Source of the DNA: a virus
DNA: 49,517 bases
IMG/VR virus record: IMGVR_UViG_3300025011_000068
Location: 1-49,517 of that record
Direction: 5' to 3' (one strand)
A model generated the notes under the pieces. The model was not told the origin of the DNA. It saw only the letters and a program-made list of their open reading frames with translations, and did no database searches. Shown here one piece after another: positions 23,927-33,033 of the stretch. The position numbers and the translations under genes were made by a program. Position 1 is the first letter of the stretch, and each line of letters starts with the position of its first letter.

Positions 23927-24952
23927 TTACGCAGCCGCCTCACCAGATAACACTTGAGTGCATTTATTGTTGGCAAGTGAGGCCGAACCTGCCGGGACAA
24001 CCCTTAGTTGTCCAATTGGAACCCTAGCTGGATGAGTCGTAAACGTTACTGTATCACCAGCCTGCCAAGTTCCACCCCATACGCCAGATTCAAGCGTAAA
24101 GTACGGTCTGGTGAAATCGGTATTATTGGGGGTAAAATTATTTCCGATTACTTCACCGCCTTTCGAACCAAGGCTATCCCCGGACAGGGTAAAATTGGTG
24201 GCATCGGTAAATGTAATCGTCCAATCCTCATCGACTGTTCCAGCATTATCAAGGATTAAAGGATAGGTTGAAAAATCAACGGTCCCAGAAGTAGATGTTT
24301 TGACAGGGGTCGTAGCAGTCGGCTCAATATCTCCGGGTTCAATAAGAGAGGAAACCCGAACTGAACTTTGAGAATATGGCGCCGTAGATGCCGTAAATGC
24401 ATTAACAAATGCGACAGTAACGGTGATGGTCACATCCAGGCCGGAAAATGTTGGAGTCCCGGAGATGGTTTTTACCTCCTCCGCGCCATTGGTTGCAAGA
24501 GCGGTCGTATGGCTGCAGACCTTGATTTTGTACCCATCCTTGAAAATGTCCTTCGCCCCACCCGGCAAGAGAGCGGCATTTTTCACCGTAACCACAAGAG
24601 TCAGGGCGTCGATAACGATATTGTTTTTCAAATAGGCAGTCCCGACCAGGTCGGCCGTGGCCATCTCCGCCGCTAGCCCCGCCTCGGTTGTCCGTTGTCC
24701 GGAGAGCCACTTCACCATGTAGTCATTAGGCGAAATCGTCGGCGCGTCGTGGTAGTCTTCCGGATCGAGCAGGGGAAGGTTGTCGGTATTGGTCAAACCG
24801 GCAAAGGTTTTTTTATAGGTGTCTAACCCCGCCGCACGCTGGGCACTAGTGACATGGGGAAAAACGTTCTGCACCACTCCGGAGGTGATGACAGTTGCCC
24901 CGCACCGACCATTGGCCAGCGGACGAAACCATTTAATATCAGTTGATAGCAT
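23927..24952 (-). CDS. Tail protein, 341 aa, sharing a beta domain with the tail tube protein
   Basis: Begins MLSTDIKWFRPLANGRCGATVITSGVVQNVFPHVTSAQRAAGL, probably a structural core. Residues about 225-300 (EDWTITFTDATNFTLSG, then PYFTLESGVWGGTWQAGDTVTF) match a stretch of the tail tube protein (IWTVVFTGAANYKVYG, then PYFTIPANHFTGTW). Located after the tape measure, so probably a distal tail component. One base separates it from the previous gene. Confidence 0.55.
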   Translation of the reverse strand: MLSTDIKWFRPLANGRCGATVITSGVVQNVFPHVTSAQRAAGLDTYKKTFAGLTNTDNLPLLDPEDYHDAPTISPNDYMVKWLSGQRTTEAGLAAEMATADLVGTAYLKNNIVIDALTLVVTVKNAALLPGGAKDIFKDGYKIKVCSHTTALATNGAEEVKTISGTPTFSGLDVTITVTVAFVNAFTASTAPYSQSSVRVSSLIEPGDIEPTATTPVKTSTSGTVDFSTYPLILDNAGTVDEDWTITFTDATNFTLSGDSLGSKGGEVIGNNFTPNNTDFTRPYFTLESGVWGGTWQAGDTVTFTTHPARVPIGQLRVVPAGSASLANNKCTQVLSGEAAA

Positions 24953-24953
24953 G

Positions 24954-25343
24954 CTATACCTCTTTCAGGGTCAAGGTGCCGGCGCATATCTCATCGCCGG
25001 CAGGGGTTTTCGAGTATTGACGTAACGGCTCAATGCTGAGGCCGCCCAAGGGGATCATTACGGAACGGGTTTCCGTATCGTAGGTAAGTGTGAGGATTGA
25101 ACCATCATCCCGCCAGGCTGCGAGCTGTGCTACCTGAGACCACAGGAACCACCCTGACAGGCGATTGCCGTCGACCTTGGCTTCCAGGATAATATCCTGG
25201 TTTGTTGGGCCTGCCAGGCGCTGAACCACCAAACGGCCAAAAGTTGCCCGTTCACTACCCCGAGCCCTGTCTTGGCTGCGGTTGGTCCAAATGATGTGAT
25301 GAAGATTTACGGTAACGATCCCATCAGTCAGCGGTATTATCAT
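24954..25343 (-). CDS. Hypothetical tail protein, 129 aa
   Basis: ATGA overlap with the tape measure stop. Beta-rich (TDGIVTVNLHHIIWTNRSQDRARG, then EAKVDGNRLSGWFLWSQVAQLAAWRDDGSILTLTYD), ending in ICAGTLTLKEV. First gene after the tape measure in the order of transcription, the usual place of a distal tail protein, but no family is recognised. Confidence 0.55.
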   Translation of the reverse strand: MIIPLTDGIVTVNLHHIIWTNRSQDRARGSERATFGRLVVQRLAGPTNQDIILEAKVDGNRLSGWFLWSQVAQLAAWRDDGSILTLTYDTETRSVMIPLGGLSIEPLRQYSKTPAGDEICAGTLTLKEV

Positions 25344-28300
25344 GAGCGCCCTTTATGCATCTTCATAAATTCATTCATGACCGACTTCGCCAAGGTTTTT
25401 GCTGAAGCCTGGGACGCTGCTCCAGAATAGCTGAAATGGAGCTGGTAGGTATCGCCGCCAGAAGTAGCGGAGGCCAGGGCATCAACCACTCGAGAAACCT
25501 GGTCCCCAATTCTGGCATCCAATGTACCTAAATTATTTAATGAAGACAATACATTTGTGTTTATCCCCGACTGCGCAGGCACCGGAATCGGCACTGCCCG
25601 GGAGGTGGGCCCCTTCAACACTGAATTCTTGAGGTACTGGCCTGCTTGGCTCATGGGCTTGTGGACCGCGTTCATAAACCAATCGCCCAAGTTTCTGGCC
25701 CAATATGTGGATTGCTCATCCGGTATCCACCACTCACCCGGCCGCGACAACACCTTCACCTTATCCTTCGGGGACTTCGTGCCCGGGATCCTGCCGCCGC
25801 CGGCCATCGCATAGGTCTGCCCGCCAGCAGCCTTACCCTGGGTAGTGGTTACCGGGATCTCAATTGTGTAACGGCGCTGTGCGTCCCGGACAAACTCGCG
25901 AATCATTTTCTCAGCTTTCGTGAAATCAAGAGACGGCTCCCCGGGGTATTTGTCTAGGGCCTCTCGAATACTATCCAGTAACGGCTCAACTTCCTTCTTG
26001 GTAGCCGGGCTTATAACCACACTCACCGGGGCACCCTCGAGATTCTCGGTTATATCGAAGTCCTTCATCTCCTGGGCGACGGCCTCGGTGGTGGCTTGAC
26101 CCATGACCGCACCCTGTTCCCGTCCTTGCGCCTTCCATTCTTCAAGAGGCACCCCATCGACCTTCACCCCGTCAAACAATCCCTCCCGGGTGCCGGCGGC
26201 AACCTGGTCGCTTACTGCCTTTTTGATCTCTTCCGCCGACATGGTAGTGCCGTCAGTAACTCCCTTCTGGATGCCCTTGGCTGTGGCTATACCAACATCT
26301 CGCTCGTACTGCTCCCAATTAAAATCAGGAGAGATGCCGCCTCCGGAGTTGTCTGAACCGCCACTCGGCGCCGGGCTGTTGATCACAGCGGATTGCTGGT
26401 TGGCGATCGCCGCGGCCTTTTCCTTGAGCTTGGCGATCTCACTATCAATGTGCTGCATCTCAGCATTGTGCCGAGCCTGCTCTTTCGCCATAGCGGCTGC
26501 ATAATAATTGTTAACAGCGTCAACCCGGGCTGTGAACCTGTCCTGGTTCTTCTTGAGAGCTTCGTCCTCTAACTTATTGATCTCGTTAATTTTGTCTCGA
26601 TGAAGCGCTTTTTCCTTAGCCAGCTTACTCTGATTCTCAGCAAGCTCTACCTGCTCTTGGGCTTTCCTGGCCTCGATCAAGGCGTCTGTTACCTGCTGCA
26701 GACCAGAGATAGCGCTGGTTGGGTTCTCCAACTGGTCGTAGTAGCCGCCAGCTGACTCTATAAGTTCTTTGGCCCGGTCTATAGCCTCCTTGTCGTTCTT
26801 GGCCTTGGCCTCGGCAAGCGCCTGCTGCCCGGCGGCGAGCCGCTCGGCAGCCGCGGATGCCAACGCGCTTTCCTTGGCTTGGCCCTCGAGACCCTTCATC
26901 CTGATATTAGTAATCTTGTCCTGAAGAGAGTCTTGCAGCCCGGTTATGTCTGCCGCCGCCGACCGCTCAATCTCTACCCTGGCCTTGACCAGCTCGGCTC
27001 TTTTATCCTCGTAATCCTTATCCGCCTCTATCCGCTTGTCCTTGGCGTCGCGAGCGATCTCGACAATCTTGGTAGTGGCCTCTTCCTCCAGCTCGACAAG
27101 TTCCTTTGACTGCTCTTCCCGAAAGTCCAGGACATCCTGGGCCACACTCTTGGCCATCAAACCGGAGGCCTTCTCCAGGGCAGCCAGCTTGTCCGCTGTC
27201 CCTTTCCTATTTTCAAGCACCTTGTCGTCGTGCTTGGCCTCCTCGGCAATTCTCTTCTCCTGCCAAGACGAGAGCTTCTCTTCAATAGCAATACGTTTTT
27301 GCCCAAATACCTCCAGCTTCTGGAGCCTGACTTGGTTGGCCTTTTCAACTGCGGCGTCAACCCTGGTCTGTGCTTCTGTCTGCTGCTCCGGGGTCCCACC
27401 CGCATCCGCAGCCTTGGCGTAAGCCTTGGCCACTTCAACCATCTCGTCGTAGGCTTTGATTGTGGCATTGAGCTTTGTGAGTTCCGCTTCTTCATGGGCG
27501 ACGGTGCCTTTGGCCTCAGCCACGGAAACAGCGTAGAGTCTTTCAGCAAGCCCCTTTTCCAGTTTTTGGTTGGAAGATTTGAAGTCTATAGTGGCTATGG
27601 ATTTGTCAAACTCCTCAGCCAGCTCTAAGCCCTCGATTATACCTGCAGCGCCTGCCTTGCCTACTTTGACCCCCGCCTGATACGCCGGATCCTCCATAGA
27701 TTTCAGTGCTGCTTCGAGGCCCGCGACCATCTTATCCACTTCATTGGAGGAGAGGAACTTACCGCGCATGGCCTCCCGGAAAGAGGCAACTATCTGCTTA
27801 TCCGTAAGCTTTTTTGCCTTACCGTCCCGGATGTACTGCTCGGTATATTTCGCGTTATTCTCACTGAACTGCTTCCGAGTCTCATCCTCGGCGGCTTGAG
27901 ACTGAATAAGTTCCCGGAGGCTCCATTCATATTTTGAAGCCGCCAAGCTGTTGTCGATCAACAGTTTGCTGGTGTTGGCCATCGCCTCGCCCAACTTCTG
28001 CTGGAGGAGGGCTTCCTGTTCCTTCCGGATCTCGCCCAAGACTCTGGCCAGGTCCTCCCCGTCGCCCATGGCAGTGCGTAGGGCGGTAGCGAATCTGGGG
28101 TAGTCAGCAATCAGTTTTTCCAGAGTTTCAGATTGGGCATTCTGGGTAGCTGTGTTTTTCTTAAATACCCGCTCAGCTGCATTCAGCTTTACTATCTGGT
28201 CCTCAACCTGTGAGGTGACGGCTCGGATCTCAACGGCGTTGTCCTTCAAAGCCTGGGTATAGGTGGTCACTTCATAAATGACGTACCCAATCGCGGCAAC

Positions 28301-30916
28301 AATTGCTGTAGGCAGGAAGGTCATGAAACCAGCCTTTAGACTGTTCAGTGCCATAGTCAAAGCGATGGTACTGGTAGTCGTGCTGCCCATCGCCACTTGG
28401 ACCGCAGCCAAGCCCAGGGATATTGAAGACAACGCTGAGGTAATAAAGGTGGCGCCTTTGAACCACTGAAAAGCCAGGACCAGGCCGTGGGCGGCGGCGG
28501 CGGCCAGTGTCGCCTGCACGGCAAATCTGACGACTCCATTACTGGCTAAGTCTGTAAGTACGTCCACGGCGCCCCTGGCGACATTGACCATGGCCTTCAA
28601 TACACCGGTGAGGCCGCCCTCGCCCATGGCGATCCACAGGTTTTTGACCTTATCCTGAAGGTTCTTGAACATCAGCTGCAGACCCTGTAACTGGATCTGC
28701 GCCATCTCCGCCGCGGATCCCGATCGGCTTATGGACGCGCCGAGTAGATCAAATTTATCGACATCCTTGATCAGGGCGGTAACCGCAGCAGAGCCGTAGA
28801 TCCCGAAGTCAGCGAAGGCCTCCTTGTTGGTGGTCACGACCTTGGATAAGTTGTGGAGTACCTTGGAGATCCCTTGCGAGTTCACATCAAAATCAGCCAG
28901 AGTCAATCCGGCAGCCTTAACGTTTTTCTTAAAGCTCTCCGTCGGGATAGCCAGCTTGGCCAGGATCCGGCGGAAGCCCGTGGCCATGGAGCTGGCCTTC
29001 AAACCGTTGTCGCGCAAGACCATCATCACCCGGGCGGTTTCGTCCAAAGACATGCCGGCGTTGTGGGCCGCGGGAGCGATGTAGTTAAAGGCCGTCTTGA
29101 TGTCCTCGATCGTCAGCTTAGATTTATTGACGGCGTTGGCGAAGACGTCGGTGATATAGCCGGTGTCCTTAGCGGCAAGGCCAAAAGCCCGCAAAGTAGT
29201 TGACGTCAGATCCACTACCGTAGCCAGATCCGTCATGGTACCGGTAGCAAGGTTGGTGACCCCGGGGATTGCAGCTACGGTCTCCTTGGCATCCAGGCCG
29301 GCCTGACCAAGAAGCTTCATCCCTCCAGCAGTCTCTGCTGCCGAGAATTTGGTATCGGAGGCCACCTTTTTCATCGTGTCCGCCATCAACGTCAGATCGG
29401 TGTTTGTCGCCCCTGTAATGGCCTGGAGGTCCTTCAGGGACTGGTCGTAAGTGGCGACTGTCGACACCGCCGTCCTGATACCGGCGATAAAAGTGAAGAT
29501 GGCTGACGAGGCTACGAGGTAGCCGGAGTAGGAACGAAGTTTGGTTATGACCAGGTTGACAGCTCCGCCGAGTGTGGTGAACCCCCTCTCGGCTATTCTC
29601 TGCTGGCGCTGCAGGACCCCTAAAGCAGCCCCGGCCTTCCCTATCTCGATATTGTGGGCTCGGATATTTCCGATGATCTTGTTGGCGGCCTGGCCATACC
29701 GATCGGTGCTGAGGCGGAGGTCGGCGTATTGTTTCCTGAGGCGCTGGATACCCTCTGACTGCCTACTGTAATCCACGGAGGACTGGGCTTCTCTCTTCTT
29801 GGCCTCGTCCAGCCTTTTCAGGACATTGATCTGTTCTTGATAGGAGAGATTGGTTTTTTGAAGCGCGGCAATTTGTTTCCCGTACTGGGGAAACTTCGCA
29901 TTCAAGCTCTGGAAGGCTGCAGCTGATTTGGTTGCTGCTGTCGTTACTTCCCCAAACTTTTTCTGAAGTTCAGCCAGCCGAGCTTTCAACTCCTCAATTT
30001 TCTTGCTGTCACTTGCTTGGGGTACAAACTGTGCAAAGAGATTTCTGGCGTTCGCTCCAGTAGCCCCCTTAGAGGCGAGTAGCCTACTGTAATCTCTCGC
30101 TAATTTGTTGACGCTTGCTGATGCTTTTTCGTTCAGAGCCGCCGTTTTAATTAACTCCTTATTCGCCTGCCGTTGTTTCGCTTCTTCTTCTGCTCTTGCT
30201 GTCTTAAGTCTTTTCAGGACATTGATCTGTTCCTGATAGGAGAGATTGGTCTTGTCTAGGGCACGTATATGTTTCTCAAACCCGGGGAACTTTGCATTCA
30301 GGCTCTGGAAGGTAGCCGCGGATTTGGTTGCGACCGCTGTCGTCTCTCGATAGCTTGCCTGCAGCCGTTGCAACTGCACCTCCAGAATCTTTGTCTGCCC
30401 ACCATCATTGATCTTGGGTAAGGTGGCCTCCCCGTTCTTACCCACTCCAGGGGTCAGAAAAGAAGACAGCAGCGTATTGGCGGATTTCCCTGCAGACCCG
30501 GGGGCGTTCAACACATCGTGGAACTTCGTCTTCAGCACGTCAAGCTGGGCTGCTGCCTTGGCAGATATCAGCGGTGTCTTTTCAAGTTCGGCATTGGCCT
30601 TCGCCAATTTAGATGCAGCCTTTTCCTGAGCGGCAGCGCCAGCCTCAACCACTGCCCGCCCCTCCACTTGGGCTTTCGACAGCATTTTCGTCGAGGCTAC
30701 TTGCTTGTCCAGCCCGGAGGTGAGTTTATTGATGCTCTTGGCGGTGTCCTCAAAGATCTTGGCTGGCGCCTCCTGCCCAACTTTCCGCATTGCTGCGGCG
30801 GAGTCTGACATGGCCTTGGCGATCTGGCGGAACCCGTCGGCTATTGTAGAGAAGGCCTGTTTGGTGCCGGCTTCAATCTTCGACCCCAACCCTAATACTG
30901 CTGATTGCTCGCCCAT
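25340..30916 (-). CDS. Tail tape measure protein (TP901-type core)
   Basis: 1858 residues. A helical N-terminus contains an internal duplication (KSAATFQSLNAKF ... NLSYQEQINVLKRL near residues 205-250 and again near 330-375). Residues about 465-770 carry the TP901 tape-measure core (ATYDQSLKDLQAITGAT, FNYIAPAAHNAGMSLDETARVMM, DNGLKASSMATGFRRIL). Hydrophobic membrane-insertion segments lie near 800-910, then long coiled coils and a Gly-rich end with KVLSRPGEWWIPDEQ. By the usual rule of about 0.15 nm per residue the tail would be near 280 nm. ATG 30916 follows the GT chaperone gene. Confidence 0.9.
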   Translation of the reverse strand: MGEQSAVLGLGSKIEAGTKQAFSTIADGFRQIAKAMSDSAAAMRKVGQEAPAKIFEDTAKSINKLTSGLDKQVASTKMLSKAQVEGRAVVEAGAAAQEKAASKLAKANAELEKTPLISAKAAAQLDVLKTKFHDVLNAPGSAGKSANTLLSSFLTPGVGKNGEATLPKINDGGQTKILEVQLQRLQASYRETTAVATKSAATFQSLNAKFPGFEKHIRALDKTNLSYQEQINVLKRLKTARAEEEAKQRQANKELIKTAALNEKASASVNKLARDYSRLLASKGATGANARNLFAQFVPQASDSKKIEELKARLAELQKKFGEVTTAATKSAAAFQSLNAKFPQYGKQIAALQKTNLSYQEQINVLKRLDEAKKREAQSSVDYSRQSEGIQRLRKQYADLRLSTDRYGQAANKIIGNIRAHNIEIGKAGAALGVLQRQQRIAERGFTTLGGAVNLVITKLRSYSGYLVASSAIFTFIAGIRTAVSTVATYDQSLKDLQAITGATNTDLTLMADTMKKVASDTKFSAAETAGGMKLLGQAGLDAKETVAAIPGVTNLATGTMTDLATVVDLTSTTLRAFGLAAKDTGYITDVFANAVNKSKLTIEDIKTAFNYIAPAAHNAGMSLDETARVMMVLRDNGLKASSMATGFRRILAKLAIPTESFKKNVKAAGLTLADFDVNSQGISKVLHNLSKVVTTNKEAFADFGIYGSAAVTALIKDVDKFDLLGASISRSGSAAEMAQIQLQGLQLMFKNLQDKVKNLWIAMGEGGLTGVLKAMVNVARGAVDVLTDLASNGVVRFAVQATLAAAAAHGLVLAFQWFKGATFITSALSSISLGLAAVQVAMGSTTTSTIALTMALNSLKAGFMTFLPTAIVAAIGYVIYEVTTYTQALKDNAVEIRAVTSQVEDQIVKLNAAERVFKKNTATQNAQSETLEKLIADYPRFATALRTAMGDGEDLARVLGEIRKEQEALLQQKLGEAMANTSKLLIDNSLAASKYEWSLRELIQSQAAEDETRKQFSENNAKYTEQYIRDGKAKKLTDKQIVASFREAMRGKFLSSNEVDKMVAGLEAALKSMEDPAYQAGVKVGKAGAAGIIEGLELAEEFDKSIATIDFKSSNQKLEKGLAERLYAVSVAEAKGTVAHEEAELTKLNATIKAYDEMVEVAKAYAKAADAGGTPEQQTEAQTRVDAAVEKANQVRLQKLEVFGQKRIAIEEKLSSWQEKRIAEEAKHDDKVLENRKGTADKLAALEKASGLMAKSVAQDVLDFREEQSKELVELEEEATTKIVEIARDAKDKRIEADKDYEDKRAELVKARVEIERSAAADITGLQDSLQDKITNIRMKGLEGQAKESALASAAAERLAAGQQALAEAKAKNDKEAIDRAKELIESAGGYYDQLENPTSAISGLQQVTDALIEARKAQEQVELAENQSKLAKEKALHRDKINEINKLEDEALKKNQDRFTARVDAVNNYYAAAMAKEQARHNAEMQHIDSEIAKLKEKAAAIANQQSAVINSPAPSGGSDNSGGGISPDFNWEQYERDVGIATAKGIQKGVTDGTTMSAEEIKKAVSDQVAAGTREGLFDGVKVDGVPLEEWKAQGREQGAVMGQATTEAVAQEMKDFDITENLEGAPVSVVISPATKKEVEPLLDSIREALDKYPGEPSLDFTKAEKMIREFVRDAQRRYTIEIPVTTTQGKAAGGQTYAMAGGGRIPGTKSPKDKVKVLSRPGEWWIPDEQSTYWARNLGDWFMNAVHKPMSQAGQYLKNSVLKGPTSRAVPIPVPAQSGINTNVLSSLNNLGTLDARIGDQVSRVVDALASATSGGDTYQLHFSYSGAASQASAKTLAKSVMNEFMKMHKGRS

Positions 30917-30925
30917 GCGGATTCC

Positions 30926-31390
30926 TTAAGTGTGATACTCTGGTTTCTTCGGCTCCAACATTTTACTCCCCAGCGGCTTCCAGTGTTTCAGCATATTCTG
31001 GGTCAACTCGGCACGTTCCTGTTCTGATAGGTGTGTATACTCCGCCGGATCTCCAAACAGCATCTTGGAGCCTGCTCTTTTGGTTGCAACCCGGGGAGGA
31101 CCACCAACAGGTTTCTCTGCTGCTGGGGTGTCAATATCGATCCCGTGAATGGCGGCCATGAATCGGTTGCGCCCGTACAGTTGGTCGTCGGCAGCTTTAT
31201 GGAGGAAAAGAAACTGCTCATAGGTCACGCCCCCCTCTCGATAGGCCTTCGTGTAGAAGTCCTCTATCCGGTAAGCCGGGTAGCTCTGCAGCACGAAAGC
31301 TACTGCGGTGTCAACTCCGGAATTGCTGGACCTGTCGCCGCTTTCTCCGGTCGAAACAGTTTCTTCACCCTCTGCGCCAGGTCCAAGGCC
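30926..31390 (-). CDS. Tail assembly chaperone T domain, made by -1 frameshift
   Basis: Open frame of 154 codons from the slippery site to the stop at 30926, without a stop codon. It begins GLGPGAEGEETVSTGESG, then VDTAVAFVLQSYPAYRIEDFYTKAYREGGVTYEQFLFL. It should be translated as the C-terminal part of a 279-residue GT fusion with the upstream G protein. GTG 31294 could start a free form but has no strong Shine-Dalgarno. The fusion would be the lambda GT counterpart that loads tail tube protein on the tape measure. Confidence 0.75.
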   Translation of the reverse strand, partial: GLGPGAEGEETVSTGESGDRSSNSGVDTAVAFVLQSYPAYRIEDFYTKAYREGGVTYEQFLFLHKAADDQLYGRNRFMAAIHGIDIDTPAAEKPVGGPPRVATKRAGSKMLFGDPAEYTHLSEQERAELTQNMLKHWKPLGSKMLEPKKPEYHT

Positions 31391-31764
31391 TTTCCCACGG
31401 CGCCCTCGTAGTTGACTTCAAATATGGCATCAACGATGTCGATGAACTGTTCGTTGGTGAGGTCGGCCATGGTGACCTTGTCCATGCACTTCTCGAGGAT
31501 GTAACCAATGTTCTTCACGATAAGGTCCATGATGATTTTGATTGTCGCCATGTCCTTGTCGTCACCTGGTTCACCTTTGCCTGAGAGGCTCTTGACTGTG
31601 GAAACAGCAAGATCTCCCGCATCTAGTTTCCCCATCTGAATGACGGCTTCGATGATCTGGTCCGGCAGGGCTAATTGATCTGCCATCGAGAGGGGATAAA
31701 GAACCTCTTCACGGACTTCTCGTACACCAACTTCAACTTTCCTGATTTTAGGACTTAAGGCCAT
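31300..31764 (-). CDS. Tail assembly chaperone G
   Basis: 154 residues, acidic helical protein (REVREEVLYPLSMADQLALPDQIIEAVIQMG, FIDIVDAIFEVNYEG) encoded between tube and tape measure, the fixed place of the lambda G homologue. It carries the slippery heptamer at codons 123-125, so most product ends at 31300 and a minority reads on into the T frame. Confidence 0.78.
   Translation of the reverse strand: MALSPKIRKVEVGVREVREEVLYPLSMADQLALPDQIIEAVIQMGKLDAGDLAVSTVKSLSGKGEPGDDKDMATIKIIMDLIVKNIGYILEKCMDKVTMADLTNEQFIDIVDAIFEVNYEGAVGKALDLAQRVKKLFRPEKAATGPAIPELTPQ
31390..31396 (-). promoter_or_regulatory. Programmed -1 frameshift slippery site GGGAAAG
   Basis: In the G frame the codons are GTG GGA AAG, giving G_GGA_AAG, the same heptamer used by lambda G/GT. 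After a -1 slip the T frame is open from here to 30926. No stop exists in the -1 frame between this site and the G stop. Confidence 0.85.
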
Positions 31765-31789
31765 TTTGGTCTCCTGTTGAGGTTAAAAC

Positions 31790-31824
31790 TCAGGCCGCCT
31801 ATCTGTATAAGATGGGCGGCCTGA
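31790..31824 (-). terminator. Hairpin after tail tube gene
   Basis: Perfect 10-bp arms TCAGGCCGCC and GGCGGCCTGA (31790-31799, 31815-31824) with a 15-base loop; on the minus strand GTTTTAACC follows. Sits 21 bases after the tail tube stop, so likely an attenuator that lowers chaperone and tape measure transcription relative to the tube. Confidence 0.6.
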
Positions 31825-31844
31825 CTTGTTACTGCCCAATGCTA

Positions 31845-32744
31845 TCAGCCGCCAAGGAACAGGATCTGGCCGTTCGGCATGTTGTTCCACGCGGCGTTGC
31901 CGCCAGTAGTATCCTCACTGGCGCCCATGGACTTAATTGTCATGGTGACCGCCGCCGCGTCTTCAGGCTGCTGATCGAGGTTCAAGCTCGAAGTGATATT
32001 CGCCCGCGGGAAAACAATTACCATCGAGTAGGCCGGGTTCGGGAAGGTGTATACAGCCTCGACCCTCAGGAACTTCGGCGCCGCCAGGGTGCCAAGAGGG
32101 ATATTCCCGAGATGAGCGTTGGTGTAGGCGCTGGTTCCGGAAACAAAGGCTGTAGTGGCGAATACCTGTTCCTGGTCAGCTGCCCAGGTACCAGTAAAGT
32201 GGTTGGCGGGGATGGTGAAGTAGGGGTTACCACCATTGTCCGGCGCGAACGCGGAGGTAATAGCGGAGGTGCCGACGTACCCCGTTATTCTGCCATAAAC
32301 CTTGTAGTTGGCGGCGCCCGTAAAAACTACTGTCCAGATGTCGGTGATAACTCCACCGGCATCGGTAACCGCGATGTCATCAACGACGTGAACGCCGGCG
32401 ACAGTTTTGGTGGAAAGGATCGTGGCAGCCGCGGCGATATCCGCGAAAGGGTCCATACCTCGGGAAATTGCCAGACTCTTTGGAGTGATTTCCTTGAAGG
32501 CGCATTCCAGGGTGTTGGTCTCCCGCATCGGGAAGGTTGCATCCAAAGACAGCGGAAAGCCCGACTCCAAATCGAAATATTCGGTCTCGGAGTTGAAGGC
32601 GGTGGACGCCAAGGCGCCAAGGGAATCCAGGGCTGTCAGCACCGGAGTCACTGTGGCGATATGTGACGCGGACTTACCGATCCGAATTTGGCTTAAGCCA
32701 AGCTGGACGGTTGAGGCGTCTCTCGTAATAGGTCCTGTTCTCAT
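31845..32744 (-). CDS. Major tail tube protein
   Basis: 299 residues. N-terminal VQLGLSQIRIGKSASHIATVTPV, then ETEYFDLESGFPLSLDATFPMRETNTLECAFKEIT and a C-terminal FLRVEAVYTFPNPAYSMVIVFPRANITSS, followed by QQPEDAAAVTMTIKSMGA, fit a tube subunit with an inserted domain (residues about 120-200). That inserted stretch is shared with the 341-residue tail protein at 23927. Position just upstream of the G/GT chaperones and followed by its own terminator supports a highly expressed tube protein. Confidence 0.75.
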   Translation of the reverse strand: MRTGPITRDASTVQLGLSQIRIGKSASHIATVTPVLTALDSLGALASTAFNSETEYFDLESGFPLSLDATFPMRETNTLECAFKEITPKSLAISRGMDPFADIAAAATILSTKTVAGVHVVDDIAVTDAGGVITDIWTVVFTGAANYKVYGRITGYVGTSAITSAFAPDNGGNPYFTIPANHFTGTWAADQEQVFATTAFVSGTSAYTNAHLGNIPLGTLAAPKFLRVEAVYTFPNPAYSMVIVFPRANITSSLNLDQQPEDAAAVTMTIKSMGASEDTTGGNAAWNNMPNGQILFLGG

Positions 32745-32822
32745 AGTGGTTCTCCGTAAAGTTAATTAAGCCGAGGATACTATTCCTGTATTGCAGGACT
32801 GGTTACACACTTTTGCCTATAG

Positions 32823-33026
32823 TTACCTTTTATTGGGGAAAAAATCAAATATATTAAGATGTCTGCAACTCTTCCTCAGACACAACATCCTGACAGATCC
32901 GTGGATTTCAATGTCGACCACCGGCTCCTTCCTCGAACCAAAACGGCCGAACTCAAACCGCCACAGCCCATTATCCTGCCGGACCAGCAGTCGTTTGCCA
33001 CACTTCTCACAGTTCGCCTCGTACAT
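32823..33026 (-). CDS. Com-like zinc-finger small protein
   Basis: 67 residues. CEKCGKRLL (C6, C9) and a later CLRKSCRHLN (C49, C54) recall Mu Com-type zinc knuckles, which in Mu act as an RNA-binding translational activator. The second pair is spaced C-x4-C rather than C-x2-C. It lies between tail-terminator-like and tube genes, with a 78-base gap before the tube gene. Role inferred at most. Confidence 0.5.
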   Translation of the reverse strand: MYEANCEKCGKRLLVRQDNGLWRFEFGRFGSRKEPVVDIEIHGSVRMLCLRKSCRHLNIFDFFPNKR

Positions 33027-33033
33027 AAATTGC

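Noticed and set aside
31812-32666. Plus-strand ORF (284 codons) across the tail tube gene
   Set aside because: Antisense to the tube protein; Gly/Arg-rich composition and no recognisable domain.
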